A stretch of 64,000 nt of DNA from Actinoplanes missouriensis 431 (lineage in GTDB: Bacteria > Actinomycetota > Actinomycetes > Mycobacteriales > Micromonosporaceae): NCBI RefSeq assembly GCF_000284295.1, contig NC_017093.1, forward strand, positions 1,054,001-1,118,000, in the 5' to 3' direction. Below, piece by piece: positions 42,081-49,820 of this stretch. Each line of letters opens with the position of its first letter. Position 1 is the first letter of the stretch. A model generated the notes under the pieces. It saw only the letters and a program-made list of their open reading frames with translations. It ran no database searches and was not told where the DNA came from. The position numbers and the translations under genes were made by a program.

Positions 42081-42764
42081 TCAGCGGCTGGTGGCGTCGG
42101 GGCGGGAACGCGCGACGCCGGGTTCGGTGGCGGTGTCCTCAGTGTCGTTCACGGTACGAGCAGGCGCATCGCCGGAGATCGCGGTGTGGTCGTCGGCGGC
42201 CGGGCGGGGCGCCGGGGTGCTCGCGTGTCCGACCGGGTCCTCGCCGAGCAGGTCGGCGAAGAGAGCGCGGTAGTGGACCAGGGCCTGACGCAGGTCCTCG
42301 GTCTCGGTCTCGCCGTTCCTGCTGCGCCGGCTGATCTCGTGTGCGGCGCGGTAGTGCTCCAGAGTGGCGGCGTGCTCGACGGAGAGGTTGGCGAGCCGCT
42401 CGTCGTAGTCGCCGGTCGGGTACCCGCGCTCGGCGATCAGGGCGGTGACCAGCTCGTCGGCGGTGGAGACGGCTTCCTTGGGGTTGTCGACGAACCGGAT
42501 CTGGACCTCTTCCCAGGCGGTGGCGTACTTGGCACGCGACTCGCCGGACAGCGGACGCAGTTCGAGCTGGGCGTGCCGCTTGGTGCGTTCGTGCAGCTCA
42601 CGCTCGGCCTCGGTGCGGTTTCCGGTATCGGCGACCACGCGGTCGTACTCGGGTCCGAAGGTCTGCTGGAGCTTGCGGCGCCGCATGGCACGGACACCCA
42701 GCACGATCGCGGCCAGCACGAGTAGGACGACGACGATCAGGACGATGGTGGCGGTGGCGGACAT
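42081..42764 (-). CDS. Membrane-anchored protein with 'RFVDNP' domain (227 aa)
   Basis: The ATG follows a perfect AGGAGG eight bases upstream. Residues 4-25 are a transmembrane helix (TATIVLIVVVLLVLAAIVLG) followed by a basic stretch (RAMRRRKLQQTFGPEYDRVVADTGNRTEAERELHERTKRH), which orients the rest inside the cell. Residues 65-165 carry 'AWEEVQIRFVDNPKEAVSTADELVTALIAERGYP...LVHYRALFADLLGE', matching the C-terminal domain of the next gene product. The final 50 residues are disordered. Function unknown. It is the first gene of a two-gene operon, divergent from the conservon. Confidence 0.78.
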   Translation of the reverse strand: MSATATIVLIVVVLLVLAAIVLGVRAMRRRKLQQTFGPEYDRVVADTGNRTEAERELHERTKRHAQLELRPLSGESRAKYATAWEEVQIRFVDNPKEAVSTADELVTALIAERGYPTGDYDERLANLSVEHAATLEHYRAAHEISRRSRNGETETEDLRQALVHYRALFADLLGEDPVGHASTPAPRPAADDHTAISGDAPARTVNDTEDTATEPGVARSRPDATSR

Positions 42765-43075
42765 CAGGTTCCTCCTTCTTCCACGGGAGGTATGCCCAAC
42801 TCGTACCGGCCGCCAATCCTCGTGTTCACCCACTGCGCGGTGCGGCGGACTGTCGTGCACCCGACGATCTCTCAAAAAAGATCGCACGCCGATCTGGCTG
42901 GACAAACAGGACGGATGCACCACATCCGGGAGATCGGGGAGCTAGCTGAGACGCACGTCATTACGTATTCTTCGCCGAGCGCATGACTCGGGCGTGGTGG
43001 CCGTCCCATTCTGATCGGTCGCCGGGCGGGCCGGCGTATAGATCGTTTCCTACCGAACCCCTCGGGCGGAGCCTG
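42765..43075. other. Divergent promoter region before the conservon
   Basis: 311 bp between the RFVDNP gene and the conservon kinase. It contains a short inverted repeat (CGATCT / AGATCG around CTCAAAAA) near 42870 and AT-rich patches near 42960 and 43040 that could hold promoters. No convincing gene. Confidence 0.5.
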
Positions 43076-45703
43076 ATGAGAAGCCGCAACTGGTCGATCC
43101 GTTCGAAGATCACCGCGATGGTCGCGGTGCCGCTCGCGGCACTGCTCGCCCTCTGGATCTTCGCGACGGTGGTCACCGCCGGTCCGGCGCTCAATCTGAT
43201 CGAGGCCCGCGACGCCGTGCACAAGCTCGGCAACCCGGGACTGCAACTGATCGCTCAGCTGCAGCGCGAGCGGCACTTCTCGGCGATCTACGTCTCCGCC
43301 GCCAAACCGACAGCCACCGATCTGAACCGCGAGCGGGCCGCGACCGACGAGGCGGCCACCACCTTCCGCCGGGCCGTCGCCGAGGCCGACCTCACCGAGT
43401 CGGTGCGGACCCGCGTCGACGAGATGCTCGCCCTGCTCGACGAGCTGCCGGAGACCCGCGCGGGCATCGACGACCGGCTGATCAAGGACGTCCTGCCGGT
43501 GGTGCGGGACTTCAGCGCGGTGATCGACGCCGCGTTCGAGGTCTCCGCCACCGCGGCCATCTTCTTCCACGAGCGGGTCGACCGCGAGGTCCGCGGGCTG
43601 ATCGACGCGCTCAAAGGGCTGGAGCACCTGAGCCGGGTCGACGCGATGCTGGCCGGCGCGAACGCCGCGGGTTACATCCACGCGATCAACCGCGGCATCC
43701 TGATCGAGGACATCGCCAACTCGCGTTACCTGCTCAAGTCCGGTGTGGAGGACATGCCGGAGAGCGCGCGCGGCGACTACTCGCGGGTGATCACCAGCCC
43801 GGCCTTCGTCGACCTCGACATCATGCAGAACTCGCTCATCGGCGACAGCTACGCGGGCGGGCCGCCGCCGGTCAGCGGCGAGAGCTGGCAGCCGACGTAC
43901 GACCGGACGAACGCCGAGCTCAGCGACTTCGTGCTGCGGTCGGTCGACGAGGTGGCCGAGGACGCCGTCCCGCTGGCCGCGAGCGTTCTGCTCCGGCTCG
44001 GCATCGCCGGCCTGCTCGGCCTGGTCGCGTTCGTGCTATCGATCTTCGTGGCGGTCCGGTTCGGCCGATCGATCGTGGGGCGCCTGATCCGGCTGCGGCG
44101 CGAGGCCCTCGAGATGGCGTCCGAGCGCCTGCCCGCGGTGGTCCGGCGGCTGCAGCGCGGCGAGGCCGTCGACGTCGAGGTGGAGACACCCCCGCTGGAG
44201 TACGGCGGTGACGAGATCGGTCAGCTCGGTCACGCGTTCAACGCGGTGCAGCGTACGGCCGTGCAGTCCGCGGTCGACGAGGCGAACGTCCGGCGCGGCA
44301 TCAACGAGGTTTTCCTCAACATCGCCCGGCGCAGCCAGACCCTGCTGCACCGGCAGCTCTCGCTGCTGGACAAGATGGAGCGCCGGGAGACCGAGCCGCA
44401 GGAGCTGGAGGACCTCTACCGGGTCGACCACCTCGCCACCCGGATGCGGCGGCACGCCGAGGACCTGGTCATCCTGGCCGGCGCGGCGCCCGGGCGCGGC
44501 TGGCGCAACCCGGTGCCGATCATCGACGTGGTCCGCGGCGCGATCAGTGAGGTGGAGGACTACAAGCGGATCGACATCCGCACGATCACCTCGTCGGCGG
44601 TGCTCGGCCGGGCGGTCGGTGACGTGATCCACCTGCTCGCCGAGCTGATCGAGAACGCGGCGTCGTACTCGCCGCCGCACGCGCGCGTCCAGGTGGTCGG
44701 TCAGGTGCTGCCGAACGGCTACGCCATCGAGATCGAGGACCGCGGCCTCGGGATGGCCCCGGAGGCGATCGAGGAGACCAACCGCCGGCTCGCCGAGCCG
44801 CCGGACTTCGACCCCACCGACAGCGCCCGGCTCGGCCTGTTCGTGGTTGCTCAGCTGGCGAACCGGCACCAGATCCGGGTCTCGCTGCGGGCCTCCGCGT
44901 ACGGTGGCATCACCGCGATCGTGCTGCTCCCCGGTGACCTGGTGACGAGCGTCCCCGGGCCGGCGCTGCCGATCGGACCCGCCTCCGGCGGGCTCGACAC
45001 GCCGCTCGTCGGCTCCGGCAGCGAGGACCCGCTGCGGCAGTCGCTGGCGTCGCTGCAGTGGCAGGGCACCGGTGAGCTGCGCGAGGTGACCGTGCCGGGC
45101 CGTCGCGGGGCGGCCGAGGAGACGCCTGCCGACGCCGTCACGGATCCGGGTGGCCCGGCACCGAGCCTGATCGCCGATGAACTGAGCGCCGAGGGCCTGG
45201 TGCAGCGGCGCCGGGTCCGCCGCAAGCCGAACCCGCCGATCGAGATGCCGGGTGAGAGCACGGGCGGGATCCGGGCCGTACCCAGAAATTCCGGTCCTTC
45301 CGCGCCGCCGCCGGAAACGCCCGTCGTGCCGGCGCAACGCCGGCCCTCCGCGGCGGAGACCACGGACGACGACGGCCTGCCGAAACGGGTACGCCAGGCG
45401 AGTCTCGCCCCGCAGCTGCGCCAGCCGGCCGTGGAGCAGGAGTCCACCGCCCCGGCGCGCAGCCCGGAGCAGGTTCGCACGCTGATGAGCGCCCTGCAAC
45501 TCGGCACCAACCGCGGCCGCGTCGACGCCGCTCGCACAGAAACGGCCGCGGCGGAGACCGAGCGCGCGGACGATACGGTCAGTTTCCCGACCCTCGTGGA
45601 CGTCACGGCGGCCCGGGACAACGCACCATCCGGGACCGACGCGGCGGACGGCGACCGCGCGTACGGCACCGGAGAGAACCTCAGGCTGGAGAAGGACGCA
45701 TAG
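43076..45703 (+). CDS. cvnA: Conservon sensor kinase with nitrate/nitrite-sensing (NIT) domain
   Basis: 875 aa starting at an ATG with CGGAG five bases upstream. A first transmembrane helix (ITAMVAVPLAALLALWIFATVVTA) is followed by an extracellular NIT domain of about 270 residues, including 'LQRERHFSAIYVS'. A second helix lies near residue 330 (LGIAGLLGLVAFVLSIFVAV), then a HAMP-like region, 'RVDHLATRMRRHAEDLVILAG' in place of a classical H-box, and an HATPase_c domain with N-box 'ELIENAASYSPP'. The last 240 residues are a disordered Pro/Ala tail. In conservons this kinase acts with a roadblock protein, DUF742 protein and small GTPase, all following here with overlapping frames. Confidence 0.93.
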   Translation: MRSRNWSIRSKITAMVAVPLAALLALWIFATVVTAGPALNLIEARDAVHKLGNPGLQLIAQLQRERHFSAIYVSAAKPTATDLNRERAATDEAATTFRRAVAEADLTESVRTRVDEMLALLDELPETRAGIDDRLIKDVLPVVRDFSAVIDAAFEVSATAAIFFHERVDREVRGLIDALKGLEHLSRVDAMLAGANAAGYIHAINRGILIEDIANSRYLLKSGVEDMPESARGDYSRVITSPAFVDLDIMQNSLIGDSYAGGPPPVSGESWQPTYDRTNAELSDFVLRSVDEVAEDAVPLAASVLLRLGIAGLLGLVAFVLSIFVAVRFGRSIVGRLIRLRREALEMASERLPAVVRRLQRGEAVDVEVETPPLEYGGDEIGQLGHAFNAVQRTAVQSAVDEANVRRGINEVFLNIARRSQTLLHRQLSLLDKMERRETEPQELEDLYRVDHLATRMRRHAEDLVILAGAAPGRGWRNPVPIIDVVRGAISEVEDYKRIDIRTITSSAVLGRAVGDVIHLLAELIENAASYSPPHARVQVVGQVLPNGYAIEIEDRGLGMAPEAIEETNRRLAEPPDFDPTDSARLGLFVVAQLANRHQIRVSLRASAYGGITAIVLLPGDLVTSVPGPALPIGPASGGLDTPLVGSGSEDPLRQSLASLQWQGTGELREVTVPGRRGAAEETPADAVTDPGGPAPSLIADELSAEGLVQRRRVRRKPNPPIEMPGESTGGIRAVPRNSGPSAPPPETPVVPAQRRPSAAETTDDDGLPKRVRQASLAPQLRQPAVEQESTAPARSPEQVRTLMSALQLGTNRGRVDAARTETAAAETERADDTVSFPTLVDVTAARDNAPSGTDAADGDRAYGTGENLRLEKDA

Positions 45704-46122
45704 TGGCACAGACGAAGCAGAGCGCGAACCTCACCTGGCTCCTCGACGATCTCGTCGAACGGGTGCCAACCGCGCAGCAGGCCGTGGTGCTCTCGGCCGA
45801 CGGGCTCATGCTCGGCGCCTCGGCGGCGATGAGCCGGGAGGACGCCGAACATCTCTCCGCCATGGCAGCCGGTTTCCAGAGCCTCGCCAAGGGCGCGAGC
45901 CGGCACTTCCAGGCGGGCCAGGTCCGGCAGACCGTGGTGGAGATGGAGGAGGCCTTCCTCTTCGTGACCGCTGCCGGTCAGGGCGCCTGTCTGGCCGTGC
46001 TGGCCTCCGCCGACGCCGACCTGGGCCTGATCGCCTACGAGATGGCGATGCTCGTCACCCGGGTGGGTCAGATCATGAGCGCGCCGGAGCGGTCGGTGCT
46101 CGCGCCGTCCGATGCCCTCTGA
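45703..46122 (+). CDS. cvnB: Roadblock/LC7 domain protein of the conservon
   Basis: 139 aa. The Roadblock/LC7 fold is clear: 'LTWLLDDLVERVPTAQQAVVLSADGLMLGAS', 'AEHLSAMAAGFQSLAKGASRHFQAGQVRQTVVEMEEAFLFVTAAGQGACLAVLAS' and 'LGLIAYEMAMLVTRVGQIM'. In Streptomyces the equivalent protein contacts the GTPase and kinase at the membrane. The GTG start uses the last base of the kinase stop codon, so translation is coupled. Confidence 0.93.
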   Translation: MAQTKQSANLTWLLDDLVERVPTAQQAVVLSADGLMLGASAAMSREDAEHLSAMAAGFQSLAKGASRHFQAGQVRQTVVEMEEAFLFVTAAGQGACLAVLASADADLGLIAYEMAMLVTRVGQIMSAPERSVLAPSDAL

Positions 46123-46498
46123 GCAGCCGCGTGTGACACACGACTGGCTGGACTCCGACGCGGGACCGGTGGTCCGGCCGTACGCGATGACCGGAGGCCG
46201 GGTCGCCCCCTCGGACGGCGACTTCGACCTGGTCGCGTTCGTGGTCGCCACCGTTCCCGATCTGCCGATCGGTCCACAGCTGCAACCCGAGCACCACGCC
46301 ATCGTCGCGGCGGCGTGGGAGCCGATCTCGGTGGTGGAGCTGGCGTCCCAATTGGACCTCTCCATCGGCGTGGTCCGGGTCTTTCTCGGTGATCTACGCT
46401 CAGCGGGGCTCATCTCGCTGTACGAACCTCCGGCGGCCACACAGCCGCACGACGTCGACGTTCTCAAGGCGGTTGTCAATGGACTCCGTGCGCTCTGA
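46112..46498 (+). CDS. cvnC: DUF742 protein of the conservon
   Basis: 128 aa with the DUF742 pattern: 'VRPYAMTGGRVAP' near residue 21, 'LQPEHHAIVAAAWEPISVVELASQLDLSIGVVRVFLGDLRSAGLISLYEP', a winged-helix-like core that may bind DNA or protein. It overlaps the roadblock gene by 11 bp and the GTPase gene by 20 bp. Its place in the pathway is between kinase and GTPase; its biochemical role is not settled in the family. Confidence 0.93.
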   Translation: MPSEQPRVTHDWLDSDAGPVVRPYAMTGGRVAPSDGDFDLVAFVVATVPDLPIGPQLQPEHHAIVAAAWEPISVVELASQLDLSIGVVRVFLGDLRSAGLISLYEPPAATQPHDVDVLKAVVNGLRAL

Positions 46499-47078
46499 CC
46501 GCAACGGCGGCTCGTCGCGCATCCCGGTCGCGCTCAAGATCCTGATAGCCGGTGGTTTCGGCGCGGGCAAGACCACGATGGTGGGGTCGGTCAGCGAGAT
46601 CCGGCCCCTGCAGACCGAAGAAGTGCTCACCGGGGCCGAGGGCGCCGACGACGTCTCGGGCGTGGAGGGCAAGACCACCACCACGGTGACCATGGACTTC
46701 GGCCGGATCACGATCACCGAGGACCTGCAGCTGTACCTCTTCGGCACGCCCGGGCAGGACCGTTTCTGGTTCCTCTGGGACGAGCTGTCGCAGGGTGCGC
46801 TGGGCGCCGTGGTGCTGGCCGACACCCGGCGGCTGGCCGACTGCTTCCCGTCGATCGACTACTTCGAGCAGCGGGGCACGCCGTTCGTGGTGGCGGTGAA
46901 CTGTTTCGACACCCAGCAGCGCTTCGCGCCGGAAGCGGTGAGCCGGGCGCTCGACCTGGACCCGGGCGTCCCGGTCGTGCTCTTCGACGCCCGTGACCAG
47001 GTGGCCGCCCGCAACGTGCTGATCGAGCTGGTGGAGTACGTGGCGCGCCGCCAGCTGGCCGCCGCCGGAAGCCGCTGA
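46479..47078 (+). CDS. cvnD: Ras-like small GTPase of the conservon
   Basis: 199 aa starting at ATG 46479 inside the DUF742 gene. GTPase motifs: P-loop 'AGGFGAGKTT' (about residues 20-28), switch II 'FGTPGQDRFWF', and 'AVNCFD' in place of NKxD, as is usual for conservon GTPases. It belongs to the bacterial MglA/Ras-like group and should bind the roadblock protein when loaded with GTP. It ends the operon. The next gene is convergent. Confidence 0.93.
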   Translation: MDSVRSDRNGGSSRIPVALKILIAGGFGAGKTTMVGSVSEIRPLQTEEVLTGAEGADDVSGVEGKTTTTVTMDFGRITITEDLQLYLFGTPGQDRFWFLWDELSQGALGAVVLADTRRLADCFPSIDYFEQRGTPFVVAVNCFDTQQRFAPEAVSRALDLDPGVPVVLFDARDQVAARNVLIELVEYVARRQLAAAGSR

Positions 47079-47109
47079 CCCCTGCCCTGGCCGGGCGGGA
47101 CGGCGCGGA

Positions 47110-48177
47110 TCAGACGGGGGTCCGCGGCGCCGGCCCGCTGCTGTCCCGGATCACCAGCTCGGTCGGCAGCATGATGTGCGGCACCGGACCGGCCGGGCCG
47201 CCCCGGGAACGCCGGATCGCCTCGGTCAGCGCGGCCGCGGCGGCCTGCCCCTTCGCCACCACGTCCTGGCGCACGGTGGTCAGCGCCGGTTGCATCCGCA
47301 CGGCATCCGGCCCGTCGTCGAATCCGACGATCGACAGGTCCTCCGGGACTCGCAGGCGCAGGTCCTCGGCGGCCTGGCGGACGCCCACCGCAGTGGTGTC
47401 GGAGAAGCACAGGAACGCGGTCGGCCGGTCCTCCGCGGCGAGCAGGACGCGGGCGTCACGGCGTACGTCCTCGGTCTTCTCCAGAGGGTGACGGAGGAAC
47501 GCGGGCTTGACCCCCGCGGGTTCCAGGACGTCGGACCAGCCGAGCCGCCGCTGGTGGGAGGCGTGACCCTCGATCAGCGTGGACGGGTCGGTGATGAAGC
47601 CGTGCCGGCCGTTCTCCCCGTTCATCGCGATGGCGAATCGCCGGTGACCGAGGTCGATGAGGTGCTGGGCGGCGGCCCGGGCGCCCGCGCGGTCGGCGAT
47701 GTTGACGCTCGCCACGTCGTCCACCTGGTCCTGGTCGACGAAGACCATCGGCAGGTTGCGCCGCCGCAGCCAGGAGACGGCCGGCGAGGTGGGGTCGCAG
47801 GAGTAGACCACCGCGCCGTCGATCGCGACGTCGCGCGCGGGCACGACGTCTCCGGCGGCCGCGGACGTGAGCAGCGTGATCGCCAGCCCGGTCGGCGCGA
47901 GCTCCCCGGCGATGGCGGCCAGGAACCCACCGGCGACCAGGTCGGTGAAGGCGTAGCGCAGCGAGTCGGTGAGCAGGATGCCGACCGCGCCGGTGGTGCC
48001 CTTGGCGAGGGCGCGGGCGGTCGGGTCCGGACCGACGTATCCGAGGTCCTGCGCGGCGGCGAGGATCCGCTCACGCAGGGCGGGGGAGAGCTGGTCGGGG
48101 CGGGAGAACGCGTTGGACACCGTCATCCGGCTCACGCCGACCCGGTCGGCGATGGTCTGCAGCGTCACCCTGGGCAT
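47110..48177 (-). CDS. LacI-family transcriptional regulator
   Basis: 355 aa from ATG 48177. Helix-turn-helix at residues 4-24 (TLQTIADRVGVSRMTVSNAFS) and the LacI hinge helix 'PDPTARALAKG'. The periplasmic-binding-like domain shows 'VGILLTDSLRYAFTDLVAGGFLAAIAGEL', 'RRFAIAMNGENGR' and 'LSIVGFDDGPDAVRMQPALTTVRQD'. No sugar genes are adjacent on the same strand, so the target is not obvious. A 21-bp direct repeat lies 23 bp before the start and may be part of its operator. Confidence 0.92.
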   Translation of the reverse strand: MPRVTLQTIADRVGVSRMTVSNAFSRPDQLSPALRERILAAAQDLGYVGPDPTARALAKGTTGAVGILLTDSLRYAFTDLVAGGFLAAIAGELAPTGLAITLLTSAAAGDVVPARDVAIDGAVVYSCDPTSPAVSWLRRRNLPMVFVDQDQVDDVASVNIADRAGARAAAQHLIDLGHRRFAIAMNGENGRHGFITDPSTLIEGHASHQRRLGWSDVLEPAGVKPAFLRHPLEKTEDVRRDARVLLAAEDRPTAFLCFSDTTAVGVRQAAEDLRLRVPEDLSIVGFDDGPDAVRMQPALTTVRQDVVAKGQAAAAALTEAIRRSRGGPAGPVPHIMLPTELVIRDSSGPAPRTPV

Positions 48178-48199
48178 GTCCACACGGTATCCCCGGGAG

Positions 48200-48242
48200 C
48201 CGGGATCGCCTTTCATCGGAACCGGGATCGCCTTTCATCGGA
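48200..48242. repeat. 21-bp perfect direct repeat upstream of the LacI gene
   Basis: The unit CCGGGATCGCCTTTCATCGG plus A occurs at 48200-48220 and 48222-48242, one base apart. A partial inverted copy (GATCCCGGT) follows about 15 bp further. It lies between the LacI gene start and the small-protein stop. Confidence 0.75.
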
Positions 48243-48282
48243 CGGTGACGGAAGACGATCCCGGTCCCGGACCGAGGAAAGC

Positions 48283-48474
48283 TCAGGCCGGGCGGTGGCC
48301 GGCGGGGGCCACCGCGCACGACGCACGGTAGAGGGCGTTGGCGAGCGAGGCGCGCAACCACGGCGTACGGGCCACGGGCTCGGCCTCCGCCACGACTGGC
48401 GCGTCCGGCCGGGCGCTCAGGACCTCACGGGTCACGTCCTGGACGCCACGGAGGTACGCGGCTGGTAGTTCCAT
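48283..48474 (-). CDS. Small protein of unknown function (63 aa)
   Basis: An excellent AGGAGG site lies seven bases before the ATG, making this short gene believable. The product is amphipathic and Ala/Arg-rich, with an N-terminal 'MELPAAYLRGVQDVTREVL' helix and a second helix 'TPWLRASLANALYRASCAV' with one cysteine. No signal peptide and no family recognised. It shares a divergent promoter region with the lactonase gene, where a perfect CTGTACCGGTACAG palindrome lies 21 bp before its start. Confidence 0.68.
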   Translation of the reverse strand: MELPAAYLRGVQDVTREVLSARPDAPVVAEAEPVARTPWLRASLANALYRASCAVAPAGHRPA

Positions 48475-48494
48475 GACTTGCCTCCTGTTTCGGT

Positions 48495-48530
48495 CTGTAC
48501 CGGTACAGTAACCGTCGCTTCTGTACCGGT
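48495..48530. promoter_or_regulatory. CTGTACCGGT operators in divergent promoter
   Basis: A perfect 14-bp palindrome CTGTACCGGTACAG at 48495-48508 is followed, 12 bp later, by a second CTGTACCGGT at 48521-48530. Such spacing of two sites is typical of dimeric repressors. They sit between the small protein and the lactonase. Confidence 0.65.
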
Positions 48531-48582
48531 CAAGAAGGCGAGGCAAACGTGCGGAATCCGTCCGGTGTGGTGGGATCGAACC

Positions 48583-49641
48583 ATGGTCTCCAGCGCGGAA
48601 TACGTCTTCGTCGGCTGCTACACCGGTGACAAGGGGGGTGAGGGCGACGGCATCACGCTGCTCCGCCGCGATCCGGCCACCGGTGATCTCACCCGGCTCG
48701 GGCTGGCGGCGCGCACCCCGTCGCCGTCCTTCCTCGCGCAGCACCCGACGCTGCCGGTCCTCTACGCGGTGAACGAGCTGGACCAGGGCACGATCACCGC
48801 GTTCTCGGTCGCGCCGGACTGCTCGCTGATCCCGCTCGGGACGCAGAGCACCGGCGGGGCCGACCCCTGTCACCTCGCGGTGACGGGTGACGGGCGGCAC
48901 CTGGTGGTGGCGAACTACGGCGGCGGATCGGTCGCGGTCTTCCCGCTGGACGCCGACGGCGTCCCGGCCGGGCGCAGCGACCTGCTCCAGCTCCAGGGTT
49001 CCGGCCCGAACGCGGAGCGTCAGTCCTCGCCGCACGCGCACCAGGTGGTCCCGGACCCGAACGGCGCCGACGTGCTCATCTCCGACCTCGGCTCGGACCG
49101 GGTGTGGCGCTCACGGCTGGACCCGGTGTCCGGGCGCCTTTCGCTGCCCGACCCCGCGGTCGAGGCGAAACCCGGCACCGGCCCGCGTCACCTGGTGCGC
49201 TCGACCGGCGGCACGGTGCTGCTCGCCGGCGAGCTGACCGGCGACGTGAGCTGGTACCGGCCGGCGGGCGGACCGACCCTCACGCCGGCCGGCACGGTCG
49301 CCGCCAGCCAGTCGTCAGGCGCGGTCCACCCGTCGGAGATCGCCATTCGCAACGATGGCAGGCACGTCTATGTGGCTAACCGGGGACCGGACACCGTTTC
49401 GGCTTTCTCCTGGGACGGCGAGTCGCTCACCCTGATCGCCGAGGTGCCCGCCGGCGGGGTGTGGCCGAGGCACATGGTTCTGCTCGGGGATCACCTCTAC
49501 GTAGCCAATCAGCGTTCACACAACGTGACCGTTTTTCGCGTCGACCCGGACACCGGAATTCCCGGGTCGCAAGGGGAGCCGACCGGAGAGCCCAGCCCCA
49601 CCTGTCTTCTGCGCTGGAATCCTCCGATGATCAGGCCATAG
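48583..49641 (+). CDS. Lactonase-family beta-propeller protein (Pgl/YbhE type)
   Basis: 352 aa starting at the ATG of MVSSAEYVFVGCYTG; the longer frame upstream has no homology pattern. It follows the seven-bladed lactonase pattern: 'PSFLAQHPTLPVLYAVNEL', 'DPCHLAVTGDGRHLVVANYGGGSVAVFPL', 'SPHAHQVVPDPNGADVLISDLGSDRVW' and 'HPSEIAIRNDGRHVYVANRGPDTVSAF'. The His-rich 'SPHAHQ' segment is the active-site region. The usual reaction is 6-phosphogluconolactone hydrolysis; other sugar lactones are possible, since the oxidative pentose phosphate genes are not adjacent. Confidence 0.85.
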   Translation: MVSSAEYVFVGCYTGDKGGEGDGITLLRRDPATGDLTRLGLAARTPSPSFLAQHPTLPVLYAVNELDQGTITAFSVAPDCSLIPLGTQSTGGADPCHLAVTGDGRHLVVANYGGGSVAVFPLDADGVPAGRSDLLQLQGSGPNAERQSSPHAHQVVPDPNGADVLISDLGSDRVWRSRLDPVSGRLSLPDPAVEAKPGTGPRHLVRSTGGTVLLAGELTGDVSWYRPAGGPTLTPAGTVAASQSSGAVHPSEIAIRNDGRHVYVANRGPDTVSAFSWDGESLTLIAEVPAGGVWPRHMVLLGDHLYVANQRSHNVTVFRVDPDTGIPGSQGEPTGEPSPTCLLRWNPPMIRP

Positions 49642-49820
49642 GCGAGATCGGTCAGGCGGGCACGTCTGTGATCTTCTGAGGCAAATCCGGCGTGCCTGCC
49701 GCAAAAGTCGATACTGATCGACACCGAGTCGTCACTCAGGGTGTTTCTTGGATAGGGAAACGCCAATCTGAGTAATTTTCGTCCGAACGTATATGGCATT
49801 CAGCTTCCGGGCTCGACACT

